From the NCBI RefSeq assembly GCF_030122845.1, contig NZ_CP126084.1, positions 1,116,001 to 1,180,000 of the forward strand: DNA of 64,000 bases, in the 5' to 3' direction. Below are positions 48,838 through 57,985 of this stretch, piece after piece. A program made the translations under genes and the position numbers. The stretch comes from Paenibacillus woosongensis. Lineage in GTDB: Bacteria > Bacillota > Bacilli > Paenibacillales > Paenibacillaceae. Numbering within the stretch: position 1 is the first letter of the stretch; each line of letters begins with the position of its first letter. A model generated the notes under the pieces. The model did no database searches. It was given only the letters and a program-made list of their open reading frames with translations, and had not been told where the DNA came from.

Positions 48838-49236
48838 CCTATTGGTTTTATTGATAGAATACAATCCATACTTGAAAATAGGAGTATCGGGATCTGGAAC
48901 TACAATGTAGATCCTTTTCGAAGTATCTCAAGTTATTTCCGTTTTAAAACGACTCCATTTGCCTTCATAAATATTTTGGGTAATATTGTTACGTTCTGTC
49001 CATTAGGATTCTTAATCCCTACTATTTTTACAAAGTACAGGAAACTTTCTAAGACTTTGTTGATTTGTTTAATCAGTATAATTGGGATCGAGAGTTTCCA
49101 ATTTGTCACAATGTTAGGTTATTTTGATGTTGATGATATCATTTTGAATATGACAGGTTGTTTAATTGGATATTTTGTTTATAGTGGGTTTAGAATATTA
49201 GCCAGGAAAATAGCTAAACCTGAATTTCGAAAGTAA
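48838..49236 (+). pseudogene. VanZ-family protein, 5'-truncated by the IS1380 remnant
   Basis: About 130 residues with three hydrophobic segments. FINILGNIVTFCPLGFLIPT and ESFQFVTMLGYFDVDDIILN are the VanZ signatures. The usual first helix is missing, replaced by the tail of the IS1380 transposase in the same frame; the joint open frame runs 48652-49236. The chimera is unlikely to be functional. It is much more AT-rich than the transposase part. Confidence 0.75.
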
Positions 49237-49309
49237 CAACTCTATGAATACGTGAAAAGGGCTCAAAATCTTAGATAATGGTGCTGGATGCTGAACACAT
49301 CACATAGAG
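49219..49309 (+). repeat. IS1380-like left end, diverged copy 2
   Basis: CCTGAATTTCGAA, ACGTGAAAAGGG and AACACATCAC recur in the same order and spacing as at 47861-47953. No transposase follows, so this is the scar of a second element. It overlaps the VanZ stop. Confidence 0.6.
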
Positions 49310-49587
49310 TGCGATTACTTGACTTTCATAGAAAAAGGGGTTAAATAACTCAACTGGATATAAGGACCTGCAATCAGGTATTAAACTTTTATAGCCGTCA
49401 GCAAGTCTGACCGCTAATCCGCGTAGATTTTTGCCCTGGAAACTTTGCTTCCACCGGGTTAGCATCTAGGTAAAAGAAACAGTACGCGAGCTAGAGAACT
49501 GATCTTAGTACGCATTATTTCATGAATAAAAATTGTAAATAGACTGTTGTACGGTCTTTTTTCGTTTATAGCGATTTGAATTCAGAT
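49310..49587. other. Spacer with IS debris
   Basis: A minus-strand frame (49465-49271) reads FQGKNLRGLAVRLADGYK and PDCRSLYPVELFNPFF. It looks like decayed coding sequence but I cannot place the family. Nothing else is supported. Confidence 0.3.
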
Positions 49588-49836
49588 TTAGAAGTCTGTT
49601 TTCCTATTACAAGCGTTTATTATACGCACATGGAGTTTACTCAATAAAGAAAATAAGAAATGCTGATGATCTTGCAGCATAAGGTTATCGGCATTTCCCG
49701 ACGGTGTTTCATACTCGTGGCTTACAATTTCGCGCATGAGTGCCATTTGCTCTCCGGGATCCAATTTGCGGCTAACCAGGGGCGCAATCAAGCCGTAACG
49801 GAAGTTAGCCTCTTGCTGCCTTGCTTGCTCATCCAT
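49588..49836 (-). pseudogene. DDE transposase N-terminal fragment
   Basis: 82 residues opening MDEQARQQEANFRYGLIAPL, then VSRKLDPGEQMALMREIVSH and EYETPSG. This is the start of the Mu/Rve-type transposases that pair with DUF6431 proteins. The helix-turn-helix and catalytic domains are missing. GGGAGAGGAG precedes ATG 49836, and the DUF6431 gene ends 23 bp upstream. Confidence 0.6.
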
Positions 49837-49859
49837 GCAAAATCTCCTCTCCCTGTGGT

Positions 49860-50615
49860 CTATGAGAGTATCCCATAGACGCTAGAAACCAGGGAGGGCG
49901 CATATTTTGTGGGATCGGGAGGGCAACTTGCCGTCCAGGCGATTTTTAAAGCGATTTTGGAGGCGACTTTCGCTTGCCGTGCTCCTTGGCGGCGGATGCT
50001 GAAGGAATTTATAAGCGTGATGCTGCATGCAGGTAACCCTGCATTTAGAAAAGTCCAATAGCCCCGTCTAGATGCGCCAGCGGGGATGAATCGGGATAAC
50101 AGTTTGTTCAGCCAATCCAGTGTGTCCATTGGCGTTGGATTCATCATGGTGGGGTAAAGGCGGAGCATATCTTCGTCTACTCCCCCGGCAATGAATTGCC
50201 CGGCAACCCAAAGTGCCGCATTTGCTGCGCGGTGCAAATGCCTTGCCCACCAGCGTTTCAACGTACGGAAGCTGTAACGTACGCTAGATGTTGTCGTGCT
50301 TTCTGCGATCTGCCGCCAAGAGAATCCCTTGCGCTTGCGCTTCAATGCCGCTTCTCGCACCCAAGTCGCATACCGGGCCCATGGAATCAGAAATTCCGGA
50401 AGAAGGGAAATCGTCTTATTACAAGCAGGACAGTACCAGCGGTAGATGGGGATCAGGATGACTTCGTGTTTCGTCACAACGCCTCGCCAATAACGACCGT
50501 GTTTATGGAGAAGCCGGCCGCAATCGTCACAGCAGATTTGGACGTCAGGAGATTGATTCTCGAAAGTGCGTAAATAAGCCTTGCAAGAAAGGCCGAAATA
50601 AAGTACTTTTGACAT
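49860..50615 (-). CDS. DUF6431 zinc-ribbon protein of an IS-like element
   Basis: About 251 residues from ATG 50615. A zinc ribbon is formed by QICCDDCGRLLHKHGRYWRG and WYCPACNKTISLLPEFLIPW, followed by a helix-turn-helix-like stretch, RKRKGFSWRQIAES. Proteins of this kind are encoded directly upstream of Mu/Rve-type transposases and probably help target or assemble them; their function is unproven. The partner transposase here (49588-49836) is truncated. Tandem hairpins lie just upstream at 50676-50778 and may be the element end. Confidence 0.65.
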   Translation of the reverse strand: MSKVLYFGLSCKAYLRTFENQSPDVQICCDDCGRLLHKHGRYWRGVVTKHEVILIPIYRWYCPACNKTISLLPEFLIPWARYATWVREAALKRKRKGFSWRQIAESTTTSSVRYSFRTLKRWWARHLHRAANAALWVAGQFIAGGVDEDMLRLYPTMMNPTPMDTLDWLNKLLSRFIPAGASRRGYWTFLNAGLPACSITLINSFSIRRQGARQAKVASKIALKIAWTASCPPDPTKYAPSLVSSVYGILS

Positions 50616-50675
50616 GATGAAGTGAATGCTCCCGGGGATCCTCTCCAAAGGTTCGGGAGCATTTTCCTATTTAAT

Positions 50676-50778
50676 CGACAATAGCCTAATCCCCCGTCAA
50701 TGTACAGAAGGGATTAGGCTATTGTCGGCTGTTTATTCGGTTTGGCTCCGCCAAACCGAATGGCGAATCCATGGTTTT
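50676..50778. repeat. Two strong tandem hairpins plus a small third
   Basis: Hairpin 1: a perfect 18-bp stem (50676-50693 with 50710-50727). Hairpin 2: a perfect 12-bp stem with a 3-nt loop, ATTCGGTTTGGC/GCCAAACCGAAT (50735-50761). A weaker CCGCC/GGCGG pair follows near 50782-50800. They lie directly upstream of the DUF6431 gene; IS end or regulatory structure are both possible. Confidence 0.7.
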
Positions 50779-51170
50779 TTTCCGCCAAATAATCAGGCGG
50801 CGAACAGCATATCATGATTTCAAACGTTTTTAATAATAGACAAACATGATATTGCTTTAGCAACTTTTCTGAAAGCTATGAAATAAAAAGAGGGAGGGAA
50901 GGGGGGCGAAATAACAAGAAAAAATGCCCGATGAAAAGAAGTTTTGAGCTGTGTTATTAAGGGAAGAAGAAAATTGAAAGGAGTATATCCGGGTTTGCTA
51001 AAGGACCTAAACCTAAGGTAAAGTATCCGGAATCACCAGTAAAATGAAAGAGCATAAGCTTACGCGTCCTTTTTGTCTCAAGAAGCATGCAAAATTGCAG
51101 TCTCTAGTTAGGTATCCTATCATGCCGCATATCTACTACGAGACCAGTTTGCCGCATAACCCTTGAACCA

Positions 51171-51199
51171 AGTAAAAAGGCCGTCGTTTCCGACGACCT
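51171..51199 (-). terminator. Intrinsic terminator, minus strand
   Basis: Read on the minus strand, AGGTCGTCG and CGACGGCCT form a 9-bp stem (one wobble) around a 4-nt loop, followed by TTTTTAC. It could end the germination operon transcript, about 500 bp downstream of its last gene. Confidence 0.7.
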
Positions 51200-51319
51200 C
51201 CCCCTGATATTTGATCATTGCTTGGTCTCCGATAAATTTAACCTATGATAATCTTCTGATGCCCAAGTTTACCACATATATTTATTTTTTATAAACATAT
51301 TATACGAGGAGATACTGAT

Positions 51320-51529
51320 ATAAAAAAAACGGTAATTGGTATTCTAATAGTCTGTTTTGTTTATTTTTCAATGCACCAAGATTTTGAAAATAGTTTAATG
51401 CTTGGTTATTTAATTATGATTATAGTGACTTCACTTCTTGCTTTCCTCCGACAGAAGTATTATTTGATAGGGAAATCTATGAAATGGTTATTCCGCACGA
51501 GATCAACCCGTTCAAAATCAGTACCCTAG
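51320..51529 (+). pseudogene. Small membrane-protein-like open frame without a standard start
   Basis: The frame reads KKTVIGILIVCFVYFSMHQD, then NSLMLGYLIMIIVTSLLAFL, ending RSKSVP-stop: two hydrophobic segments and a basic tail. GAGGAG (about 51305-51310) is well placed, but the codon at the expected start is ATA. It is either a remnant whose start mutated or a gene using a rare start. Confidence 0.35.
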
Positions 51530-51704
51530 AATCTGGCTACAAGGCTGGTATGAAGGAACGGTTTATTATAAGCATTAATTTTGCCGCTAGTAATCATTCG
51601 TTTTCAGTCATCCTTCATATCTCCTGTTAAGGTTCTGTCACAAGGATTGGCGGATCATAGTGGTACTAAACTGGGAAGAACCCGCAAAACAATTCATTCT
51701 ACGT

Positions 51705-51929
51705 TTATATCATCGTCGTTGAAATGGATTTTAACATTTCAATCATTCTTTCAATAAAAATCGTAATGATAAAAGGACGATGATTCACGATACAAATCCA
51801 TAATCCGTATCCAATAACAGATACAGCCCCAAAAACTGCTGCATCCCGATAAAGTCTCTTTCGAAGCAATCCCAACATCGGTAAACCTATCAAAGGCGCC
51901 AGCAGGATGTGAAGCATCAACATGTTCAA
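51705..51929 (-). CDS. Small hydrophobic protein ending the germination operon
   Basis: About 74 residues with two to three hydrophobic segments (HILLAPLIGLPMLGLL, AAVFGAVSVIGYGLWICIV). It begins immediately after the gerB-like stop; AGGAGG lies 5 bases before TTG 51929 and 11 before ATG 51923, so either start is possible. Tight coupling suggests a minor subunit of the germinant receptor, comparable in place to the small D-type proteins found with some ger operons, but no sequence family is recognised. Confidence 0.6.
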   Translation of the reverse strand: MNMLMLHILLAPLIGLPMLGLLRKRLYRDAAVFGAVSVIGYGLWICIVNHRPFIITIFIERMIEMLKSISTTMI

Positions 51930-51930
51930 T

Positions 51931-53022
51931 TCATCCTCCTTTTCGCTTCTCGAACGTGCGTTTGACCCATGTTGTCACTAGCAACAAAAAGGGGATCAGT
52001 AGAACAAAGAAACTGTCATATATGAATGTATATTTTTCATCCCATTCCTCGTTTTGGATCGGGTTTTCATAGATGGACAAGGCGGTCGCCGACAACAAAA
52101 TCGTCAAACCCAGAAAATGAGGCCACCGGGTTTTTGGACGAAATACTTGACGCAGCGTTTCGGAAGCTCCGTAAACGAGTACCAACAGCTTGATAAAAAT
52201 CAGAATCAGTAAAATAACGGAGATAATGGAATGGATGTTGACGATCACCTCTCCGATGGAAATTTCCTGCACGGTCGTATACACTGGAAAGGTAAGTTGT
52301 GACGCCCTCTCCACTCCTAATAAACCGATAATCATAAACAAGGTCATGCTAAGAGAAAGGGAAGCGGTCATCAACCCAAGCAAAAAGGGGCGTGTTGCCC
52401 CCTGTTTGACCAGCGGAAAAAGCATCGTGAGCGCTATGGCTTCCATATAGGGAAAGCCCAAAAAGGAATGGTATTGCAAAATGGCACCCAGGCCGGAATG
52501 GAAAGCTGGCTGAAGTCTTCCCCAATCCCAGTTCACCATTGCCAGCAACAGAACAAACCAGAACGGGAAGAACAAAAACGGAGTGATGATTTGATTTAAT
52601 CGTCCGATGGCTTCCGTCCCCTGAGCGACCGTGTAAAAGGCGACAAGCAAAAACATGACGTGAAAAACGGTTTTCGGCGTCTCCGGCATGATGGTTCCAT
52701 TTAAAAAATCGCTTAAATTTCGAAGAGCCCATCCAGCCAAAATACAGAAATAAAGAAAATACAAGACGGAGACAAGCGTTCCCAGAGAACGTCCCCAAGC
52801 TTCCAGCGGGATTTGCACCAGACTTTTGCCCGGGTAGTATCGGAAAAGAAAAGTCCAGAACAGACCGACGAGTATGCCAAAACTTCCTGCCCACAAGGGC
52901 ATGAGCCAGGCATCCTGTCCCGCCTGTACGACTAGCCGCCCGATCAGCACGAAAAGGGTGGTTCCGAGGATATAATTGATTGTCAGCAGATAAAACTGGA
53001 ATCGGGAAATCATTGGCTTCAT
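51931..53022 (-). CDS. Spore germinant receptor B subunit (GerAB/GRKB family)
   Basis: 363 residues with 10 hydrophobic helices, starting QFYLLTINYILGTTLFVLIG. It belongs to the APC-superfamily permease-like GerAB proteins, which bind the germinant in the spore inner membrane. The ATG overlaps the gerC-like stop by 4 bp. Gene order A-C-B is common in Bacillales. The germinant cannot be predicted. Confidence 0.92.
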   Translation of the reverse strand: MKPMISRFQFYLLTINYILGTTLFVLIGRLVVQAGQDAWLMPLWAGSFGILVGLFWTFLFRYYPGKSLVQIPLEAWGRSLGTLVSVLYFLYFCILAGWALRNLSDFLNGTIMPETPKTVFHVMFLLVAFYTVAQGTEAIGRLNQIITPFLFFPFWFVLLLAMVNWDWGRLQPAFHSGLGAILQYHSFLGFPYMEAIALTMLFPLVKQGATRPFLLGLMTASLSLSMTLFMIIGLLGVERASQLTFPVYTTVQEISIGEVIVNIHSIISVILLILIFIKLLVLVYGASETLRQVFRPKTRWPHFLGLTILLSATALSIYENPIQNEEWDEKYTFIYDSFFVLLIPFLLLVTTWVKRTFEKRKGG

Positions 53023-54203
53023 CCTGTTCCTCCATAAGGTTGACTCATGCTTCCCGTTCGGAGCAGCCGGGTATTTGCACGAATCTCAATTTGTACATTT
53101 TTCGCCGCTTGGTCGATATCCGGATGATTTGGCGTTTGTTTGCGCAACAAGTCGTTGATGCTTAACAGATCCCAGCCACGCTCCCTTATCATTTGATAGA
53201 AAGCAAGCGACTCGTCTGCTATGATCTGATTCAGTCTGTTTTCAAGTCTCTCCACCTCGTTCCGAGACTTCGGGACGGACTCGATTGTATAGGCAGTGGA
53301 AAGTTCGAGGTCCATGCGGATCCGAACGACAGGTTGGTCGGATTTCCAGAAGACCTCACGTTTTATGCGAACCAGTCTCAATTCCACGGATACCTGTTTT
53401 CCTTCCACCTGAAACTGTCGCACGTGGCGACCTCGATCGCCATTTAGCAAATGGTACCAGACCAGTTGCGTATCATTCAGTTTGCCCGCCATGCGATAAT
53501 CACGGAAAACCGCCCCGCCTCGGATGATAAAGTTGTTTTGATTGGCGTCGATATCCGCCGACCTTTCCCCGCTGTTGGAAGAAGGTGCCTCTGTCATTCC
53601 GGTGATCAACGGTAATACGATCGTATCTGACTTTTCCATCCGTTCAATGACATCACTGACCTTGATCTGTTTTCCCACTAGGAGCGAATTCCGGATCAGC
53701 AGGTCGAGCCTGGAATCGATCGTGTCAGACGGCACCCGCTCCAGGGGAGTTAATGTTCTCATGACCTGAGATATCGATCCGTCGACAATCAGCATCGGGA
53801 CCGACGAACGGCCATTAGGTTGCATTTCGATAAAGTTGACAATATCGCGTATGTTTTGTTTGGCCACCCGTCGAGAAACGAGCAGCACCTTGCAGTGGGC
53901 CATAAATAACTTGCGCGGCAACATTTTGTAAATCGTAGATTTGATTTCTCCAAAAGAGGATCCACTGATTTCGTAAGTGTATACAGGGGCTTGTTCGCCT
54001 CCCGACGTACCTTTGGCGGAAGTGCCGCTGAGCGGGTTGATGATCTGGTAATATACGGTTATTTTTCCGCTCTCAGGATCTCTGTCCACCCCCATCATAC
54101 TGACCAGCGCCAGTTCGTTCATTTCCGTTCTGTCCCAGCAAGCCGTAAGCAGGGCGGTAAACATCATCAGGATGAACAGACCCGCTGCATACCGGTTGGT
54201 CAT
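53019..54203 (-). CDS. Spore germinant receptor C subunit, Ger(x)C lipoprotein
   Basis: 394 residues. A lipoprotein signal ends in LLTAC followed by WDRTEMNELALVSMMGVDRD, the hallmark start of Ger(x)C proteins. The C-terminal domain (about 220-380) carries the conserved NQIIADESLAFYQMIRERGW. It is a peripheral lipoprotein of the germinant receptor at the spore inner membrane. The ATG overlaps the gerA-like stop by 4 bp. Confidence 0.93.
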   Translation of the reverse strand: MTNRYAAGLFILMMFTALLTACWDRTEMNELALVSMMGVDRDPESGKITVYYQIINPLSGTSAKGTSGGEQAPVYTYEISGSSFGEIKSTIYKMLPRKLFMAHCKVLLVSRRVAKQNIRDIVNFIEMQPNGRSSVPMLIVDGSISQVMRTLTPLERVPSDTIDSRLDLLIRNSLLVGKQIKVSDVIERMEKSDTIVLPLITGMTEAPSSNSGERSADIDANQNNFIIRGGAVFRDYRMAGKLNDTQLVWYHLLNGDRGRHVRQFQVEGKQVSVELRLVRIKREVFWKSDQPVVRIRMDLELSTAYTIESVPKSRNEVERLENRLNQIIADESLAFYQMIRERGWDLLSINDLLRKQTPNHPDIDQAAKNVQIEIRANTRLLRTGSMSQPYGGTG

Positions 54204-55684
54204 GTTTGATCCTCCAGATTACTTTTTCTCTTCATATTCCGAATATATCCGGGCAGACCGTTCGGATTCAGCCAGGGCCGGGGCAGCCGCACCAACACAT
54301 CTTTCCAATCGGTTCCTATGGACGGGGAAGCGGGAGTGAAGTAAGGAACGCCAAAGGACTTAAGCGACACCAGATGGGCAACCAGAAACAGGGCACCGCA
54401 TAAAATGCCGAAAAGGCCCATAAAGCCGGCCAACAGCACGAACGAAAAACGAAGCAGGCGTTGTGACATGCCAAAGCTGTAAACCGGAACGACAAAATTG
54501 GTGATGCCGGTTATGGCTACAACAATGACAATCGCGGCGGAAATGAGACCGGCTTCCACCGCCGCCTGCCCCAGTACAATCGCCCCCACGATCGAAAGCG
54601 CCTGTCCGACCGCCCGCGGCATGCGCAGCCCCGCCTCCCGGATAATTTCAAACACGACTTCCATTAACAACACTTCGAAGATGGCGGGAAAGGGGACCCC
54701 TTCCCGCTGGGCGGACAAACTGATCAGGAGTTGGGTCGGGATCAGTTCCTGTTGGAACGTCGTGGCCGCGACATACAAGGAAGGGACGAACACGGCCGTA
54801 AAAAAGGAAATCAACCGAATCCAGCGAATAAACGTGGCGATGTCCGCTCGCTGATAATAATCTTCAGGAGAACTGAAAAACTCGAAAAACGTCATGGGGG
54901 CAAGCAGGACGTTGGGCGTTCCGTCCACCATCACGGCCACTTTACCATCCAGCAACTGGGCAGCTACCATATCAGGGCGTTCGGTGTTGGTAAGCGTCGG
55001 AAAAGGAGACCAAATCCGGTCCTGGATGAATTCCTCCACATAAGCGCTTTCCAGCACACTGTCCGTCCGGATGGCTGACAATCTGCCGCGCACTTCCCGG
55101 ACCAGCGATTCCGGGGCGAGGTTCTCCATGTACACCATAAGCAAAGTCGTCCCGGTTTGATTGCCGATGTTCATTTTATCAAACCGGAGGAATGGGTTGC
55201 GGATTCTTTTGCGGACAAGCCCCACATTGGTCAGAATGCTTTCCGTAAAGCCTTCGTGCGGCCCGCGAATGGTCGATTCCGACTTCGGTTCTTCAATGGA
55301 GCGTTGTTTGGATTCGGTCACATTGATGAGACAAACGCGCTCCCTTGCAAAATCGGTTAGTGCGCAATGGCCTGCAAGGAGTGCTTTTACGGCATGTTCC
55401 CGCAACTGTTCATATGGATCGGAAAAGGAAAATTCGCGCAAAAAACCGCTTTCGGCGGAACGAGGCGCTTCCCCTTCGGAAAACGTATTTTCCGTGAACG
55501 ATTTCAAAATGTATTCGTCAATCGTTTTTTTATTGACCATCGATTCCAGATATACGCACTGCACGGTTTGTTCCCCTTGGACAAACAAGGATCGGCAGAC
55601 CAAGTCCGGGGGTAACCCGAGGGCTGATTGAATGTCTCCGAAAAAATCATTCTTGATCGATTGATTTTGCTTTTTTCTTGCCAT
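54200..55684 (-). CDS. Spore germinant receptor A subunit (GerAA family)
   Basis: 494 residues. Hydrophilic N-terminal half, then GPHEGFTESILTNVGLVRKR and VMVDGTPNVLLAPMTFFEFF, and four to five C-terminal membrane helices including PRAVGQALSIVGAIVLGQAA. These are the conserved blocks of GerAA/GerKA proteins, which together with B and C subunits form the germinant-gated channel of spores. GGAGG precedes ATG 55684. First gene of the operon. Confidence 0.94.
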   Translation of the reverse strand: MARKKQNQSIKNDFFGDIQSALGLPPDLVCRSLFVQGEQTVQCVYLESMVNKKTIDEYILKSFTENTFSEGEAPRSAESGFLREFSFSDPYEQLREHAVKALLAGHCALTDFARERVCLINVTESKQRSIEEPKSESTIRGPHEGFTESILTNVGLVRKRIRNPFLRFDKMNIGNQTGTTLLMVYMENLAPESLVREVRGRLSAIRTDSVLESAYVEEFIQDRIWSPFPTLTNTERPDMVAAQLLDGKVAVMVDGTPNVLLAPMTFFEFFSSPEDYYQRADIATFIRWIRLISFFTAVFVPSLYVAATTFQQELIPTQLLISLSAQREGVPFPAIFEVLLMEVVFEIIREAGLRMPRAVGQALSIVGAIVLGQAAVEAGLISAAIVIVVAITGITNFVVPVYSFGMSQRLLRFSFVLLAGFMGLFGILCGALFLVAHLVSLKSFGVPYFTPASPSIGTDWKDVLVRLPRPWLNPNGLPGYIRNMKRKSNLEDQT

Positions 55685-56560
55685 CGACGAACCTCCAGAT
55701 TCTCACATCTCATCATTATCATTATTTCCTATTGGGTGGATTCTTATTCCATTGGCAGTTATGCTGTTGCAAATTATCGTGTGGTGAAATCAAGATTCGG
55801 TTACGACATTACTAAGTTATTCGATCAATGAGGATATCTAGTACATGACCGCAACTGCTGCAGTATTCTTGAACATACTTCCCGTACTTGCTGGCATGAA
55901 GGAAGAAGCAGGCTATTATAGATTCGCTCGCAGCATTCGCCAAAGTTGGATGATCTAACGTAAATACGACTCTCTTATTCATGATTTATAGATTATCGAT
56001 TAGAAAAAAAGAGGGTCGCCCGTTGACCTCATATTTGTGCACCGTCTGCAAAAACAGGCAGAACAATTCGGCTTTGCGGATCGCGTGACTATTCTGTTTG
56101 TAAACGAACTCCCCTAGTCCGTCGAGAACGAAAATGGGGTCGTGGTACGGGGCCGATTTGAAGACAGGAAGGTGTGCGCATGGACAACCCGAGGCGGCTG
56201 TTTCCGTCGGTCTAACGCCCGCGGGCGCTCCGGCGTTAACAATCGGATCGGCAAGGCGAATTTGATCGTATCCCTCAACATGGGCGCACACTCGCGCGAA
56301 TTTTATTTGGGCCTTGCGATCATGTACTGACTCTTCTCTATCTGCTTCCCCGCCATCTACGGCGGTGACTCTGTCAGATCGTCGTGGATTTAACGGAACG
56401 ACTGCCGATTGTCATCGGAAAAGCTACCGGTTTTACTGGCAGGTTTGGGTGGACAGTATCATGTTTGATGGGGCTCGTGACTGCCTCGATAACCGTAAGC
56501 ATCGTTCTCGCCCCTGAAGTTCCTCAGCTGACTTCCTCTTTTTCTGAAATACAGCTGTCT
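55685..56560. other. Region of coding debris between germination and two-component genes
   Basis: Short frames look like old coding sequence: plus strand DSYSIGSYAVANYRVVKSRF (about 55740-55831) and FLNILPVLAGMKEEAGYYRF (about 55843-55959); minus strand YHDPIFVLDGLGEFVYKQN and FLQTVHKYEVNGRPSFFLI (55986-56291). None has a convincing start and family, and I do not recognise them. The promoter of the germination operon should lie just above 55685. Confidence 0.35.
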
Positions 56561-56592
56561 TAACAAAAATTTAACAACAGATCAAATACACT
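56561..56592 (+). promoter_or_regulatory. TTAACA direct repeats and candidate promoter
   Basis: TTAACA (56561-56566) and TTAACA (56572-56577) are 11 bp apart, the geometry of an OmpR/PhoP-family response-regulator site. TACACT (56587-56592) is a candidate -10 element. The OmpR-family regulator encoded two genes downstream is the obvious candidate to bind, but this is inference. Confidence 0.5.
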
Positions 56593-56634
56593 GTGGTTAA
56601 GTAGTCGGGGAAAAGAAAAAATGAGGTGAAAAAA

Positions 56635-57246
56635 ATGAGAATGAAACGTTTTTTAATTACGGCTGTTTTGTTGATAACCGTGTTGCCCATGACCGCATTT
56701 GCCTTGGCAAATGATGCGCTGCCAGTAACGATTCAAACGAGTGATGTTGTTTCGAAGTCAGAGGATATTTCGGGTCAGTCTTCTGGAGCTGTTACAGTAA
56801 ATCAACAAGCAATTTCTCAAGTGAATGACACAAACCCAACTTCAAGTGATGTCACTGTGGACGGGCAGCCGGTACACAAAATTCAACTATCAGAGGAAAA
56901 CATCATTGAATTGAATCTTGGGGATTCTGACGATGTTGGTGTACAGGCTACCTATCCGGTTAACTTCAACTTGCCGGGATCATCACTTGCCACAATAAGT
57001 GATGGGTCTGGAAACCCGTGGTATTTGACTCGGAACGAAGAGGTTACCATATCGTTGACATGGCTGCCTCGGGACGCTACACTTCGAGTTGGTTTAATCG
57101 ACTCGGACAATACCTTTTTTTATGTGAACTTTACAGGCGGTGCCGATAGTCGAACTTTTGTTGTGAATGTCGCTGACAACTATCGAGTGGGGATTTACAA
57201 TACGGATACCCATCAAGTGACAGTCACTGGAAATATCACGATCTAA
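56635..57246 (+). CDS. Secreted protein of unknown function
   Basis: 203 residues from ATG 56635 (GAGGTG upstream). A signal peptide MRMKRFLITAVLLITVLPMT ends near AFALA. The mature protein is acidic and beta-rich: a Ser/Thr/Val-rich stretch (about 30-80), then a globular part with PWYLTRNEEVTISLTWLPRD and FFYVNFTGGADSRTFVVN that looks like an immunoglobulin-like or pre-peptidase C-terminal-type sandwich. No enzyme motif is visible. It lies 49 bp before the two-component genes and probably shares their promoter. Confidence 0.75.
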   Translation: MRMKRFLITAVLLITVLPMTAFALANDALPVTIQTSDVVSKSEDISGQSSGAVTVNQQAISQVNDTNPTSSDVTVDGQPVHKIQLSEENIIELNLGDSDDVGVQATYPVNFNLPGSSLATISDGSGNPWYLTRNEEVTISLTWLPRDATLRVGLIDSDNTFFYVNFTGGADSRTFVVNVADNYRVGIYNTDTHQVTVTGNITI

Positions 57247-57295
57247 ACATAAACCATTCCCCGACTACGACGTTTTATTGAGAGGTGAGCTAAAG

Positions 57296-57985
57296 ATGCG
57301 GATGTTGGTGATCGAAGATGAACAAGATTTGGCGAGTGCGATCAAAAAAGGATTGGAAATGGAAGGATTTGCGGTAGACATTGCATTAGATGGAGAAGAA
57401 GGCTGTCACCTGGCGGAAATCCATGCCTACGATATCATCATCTTGGATTTAAACTTGCCAGATAGGGATGGGCTAGATGTGCTGCAACACATACGACATC
57501 TTTCCAAACAAATCAGAGTGCTGATTCTAACAGCGCTTTCTGATACATCTTCTCGTGTGAAAGGATTGAATTTGGGAGCTGACGATTATCTTGGTAAACC
57601 ATTTGATTTTGAAGAACTGAAAGCAAGAATACGCGCCTTATTGAGACGTGATCTTTTACGAGAAAGCCCGCTGCTCACCTATGGCCCTATCGAGTTGAAT
57701 CCGATCACGATGACAGCAACTTGTGCTGGGCAACAGCTGACCCTTACTCGTAAGGAGTTTGCCTTATTACAGTATTTTTTATCTCATCCTGATCGAGTTG
57801 TCTCGTCCGAAGAATTGGTTGAACATGTGTGGGATCAGCATGCGGACCCTTTTTCCAATTCCGTCAGGGTACATATTACGACTTTGCGTAGTAAGATAAG
57901 ATCCGTTATCCATGCAAACTTTTTGAATACGGTGCCAGGGTACGGCTATCGACTGAACAAACAAATTGAGAGGTTATCAAAATGA
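57296..57985 (+). CDS. OmpR-family response regulator
   Basis: 229 residues from ATG 57296 (AGAGGTGAG upstream). The receiver domain has the acidic pocket VIEDEQD and the phospho-acceptor Asp51 (IILDLNLPDRDG), Thr in LTALSD and Lys in LGKPFDF. The winged-helix domain (about 128-225) ends TVPGYGYRLNK. It overlaps the kinase gene by 4 bp and probably also controls its own operon. Confidence 0.92.
   Translation: MRMLVIEDEQDLASAIKKGLEMEGFAVDIALDGEEGCHLAEIHAYDIIILDLNLPDRDGLDVLQHIRHLSKQIRVLILTALSDTSSRVKGLNLGADDYLGKPFDFEELKARIRALLRRDLLRESPLLTYGPIELNPITMTATCAGQQLTLTRKEFALLQYFLSHPDRVVSSEELVEHVWDQHADPFSNSVRVHITTLRSKIRSVIHANFLNTVPGYGYRLNKQIERLSK

Larger units (their letters stand above)
50818..51704. 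other. Gap between IS debris and germination operon
   Basis: No intact gene with a good start. A terminator for minus-strand transcripts lies at 51171-51199, and a small membrane-protein-like frame at 51320-51529. The rest shows nothing recognisable. Confidence 0.45.
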
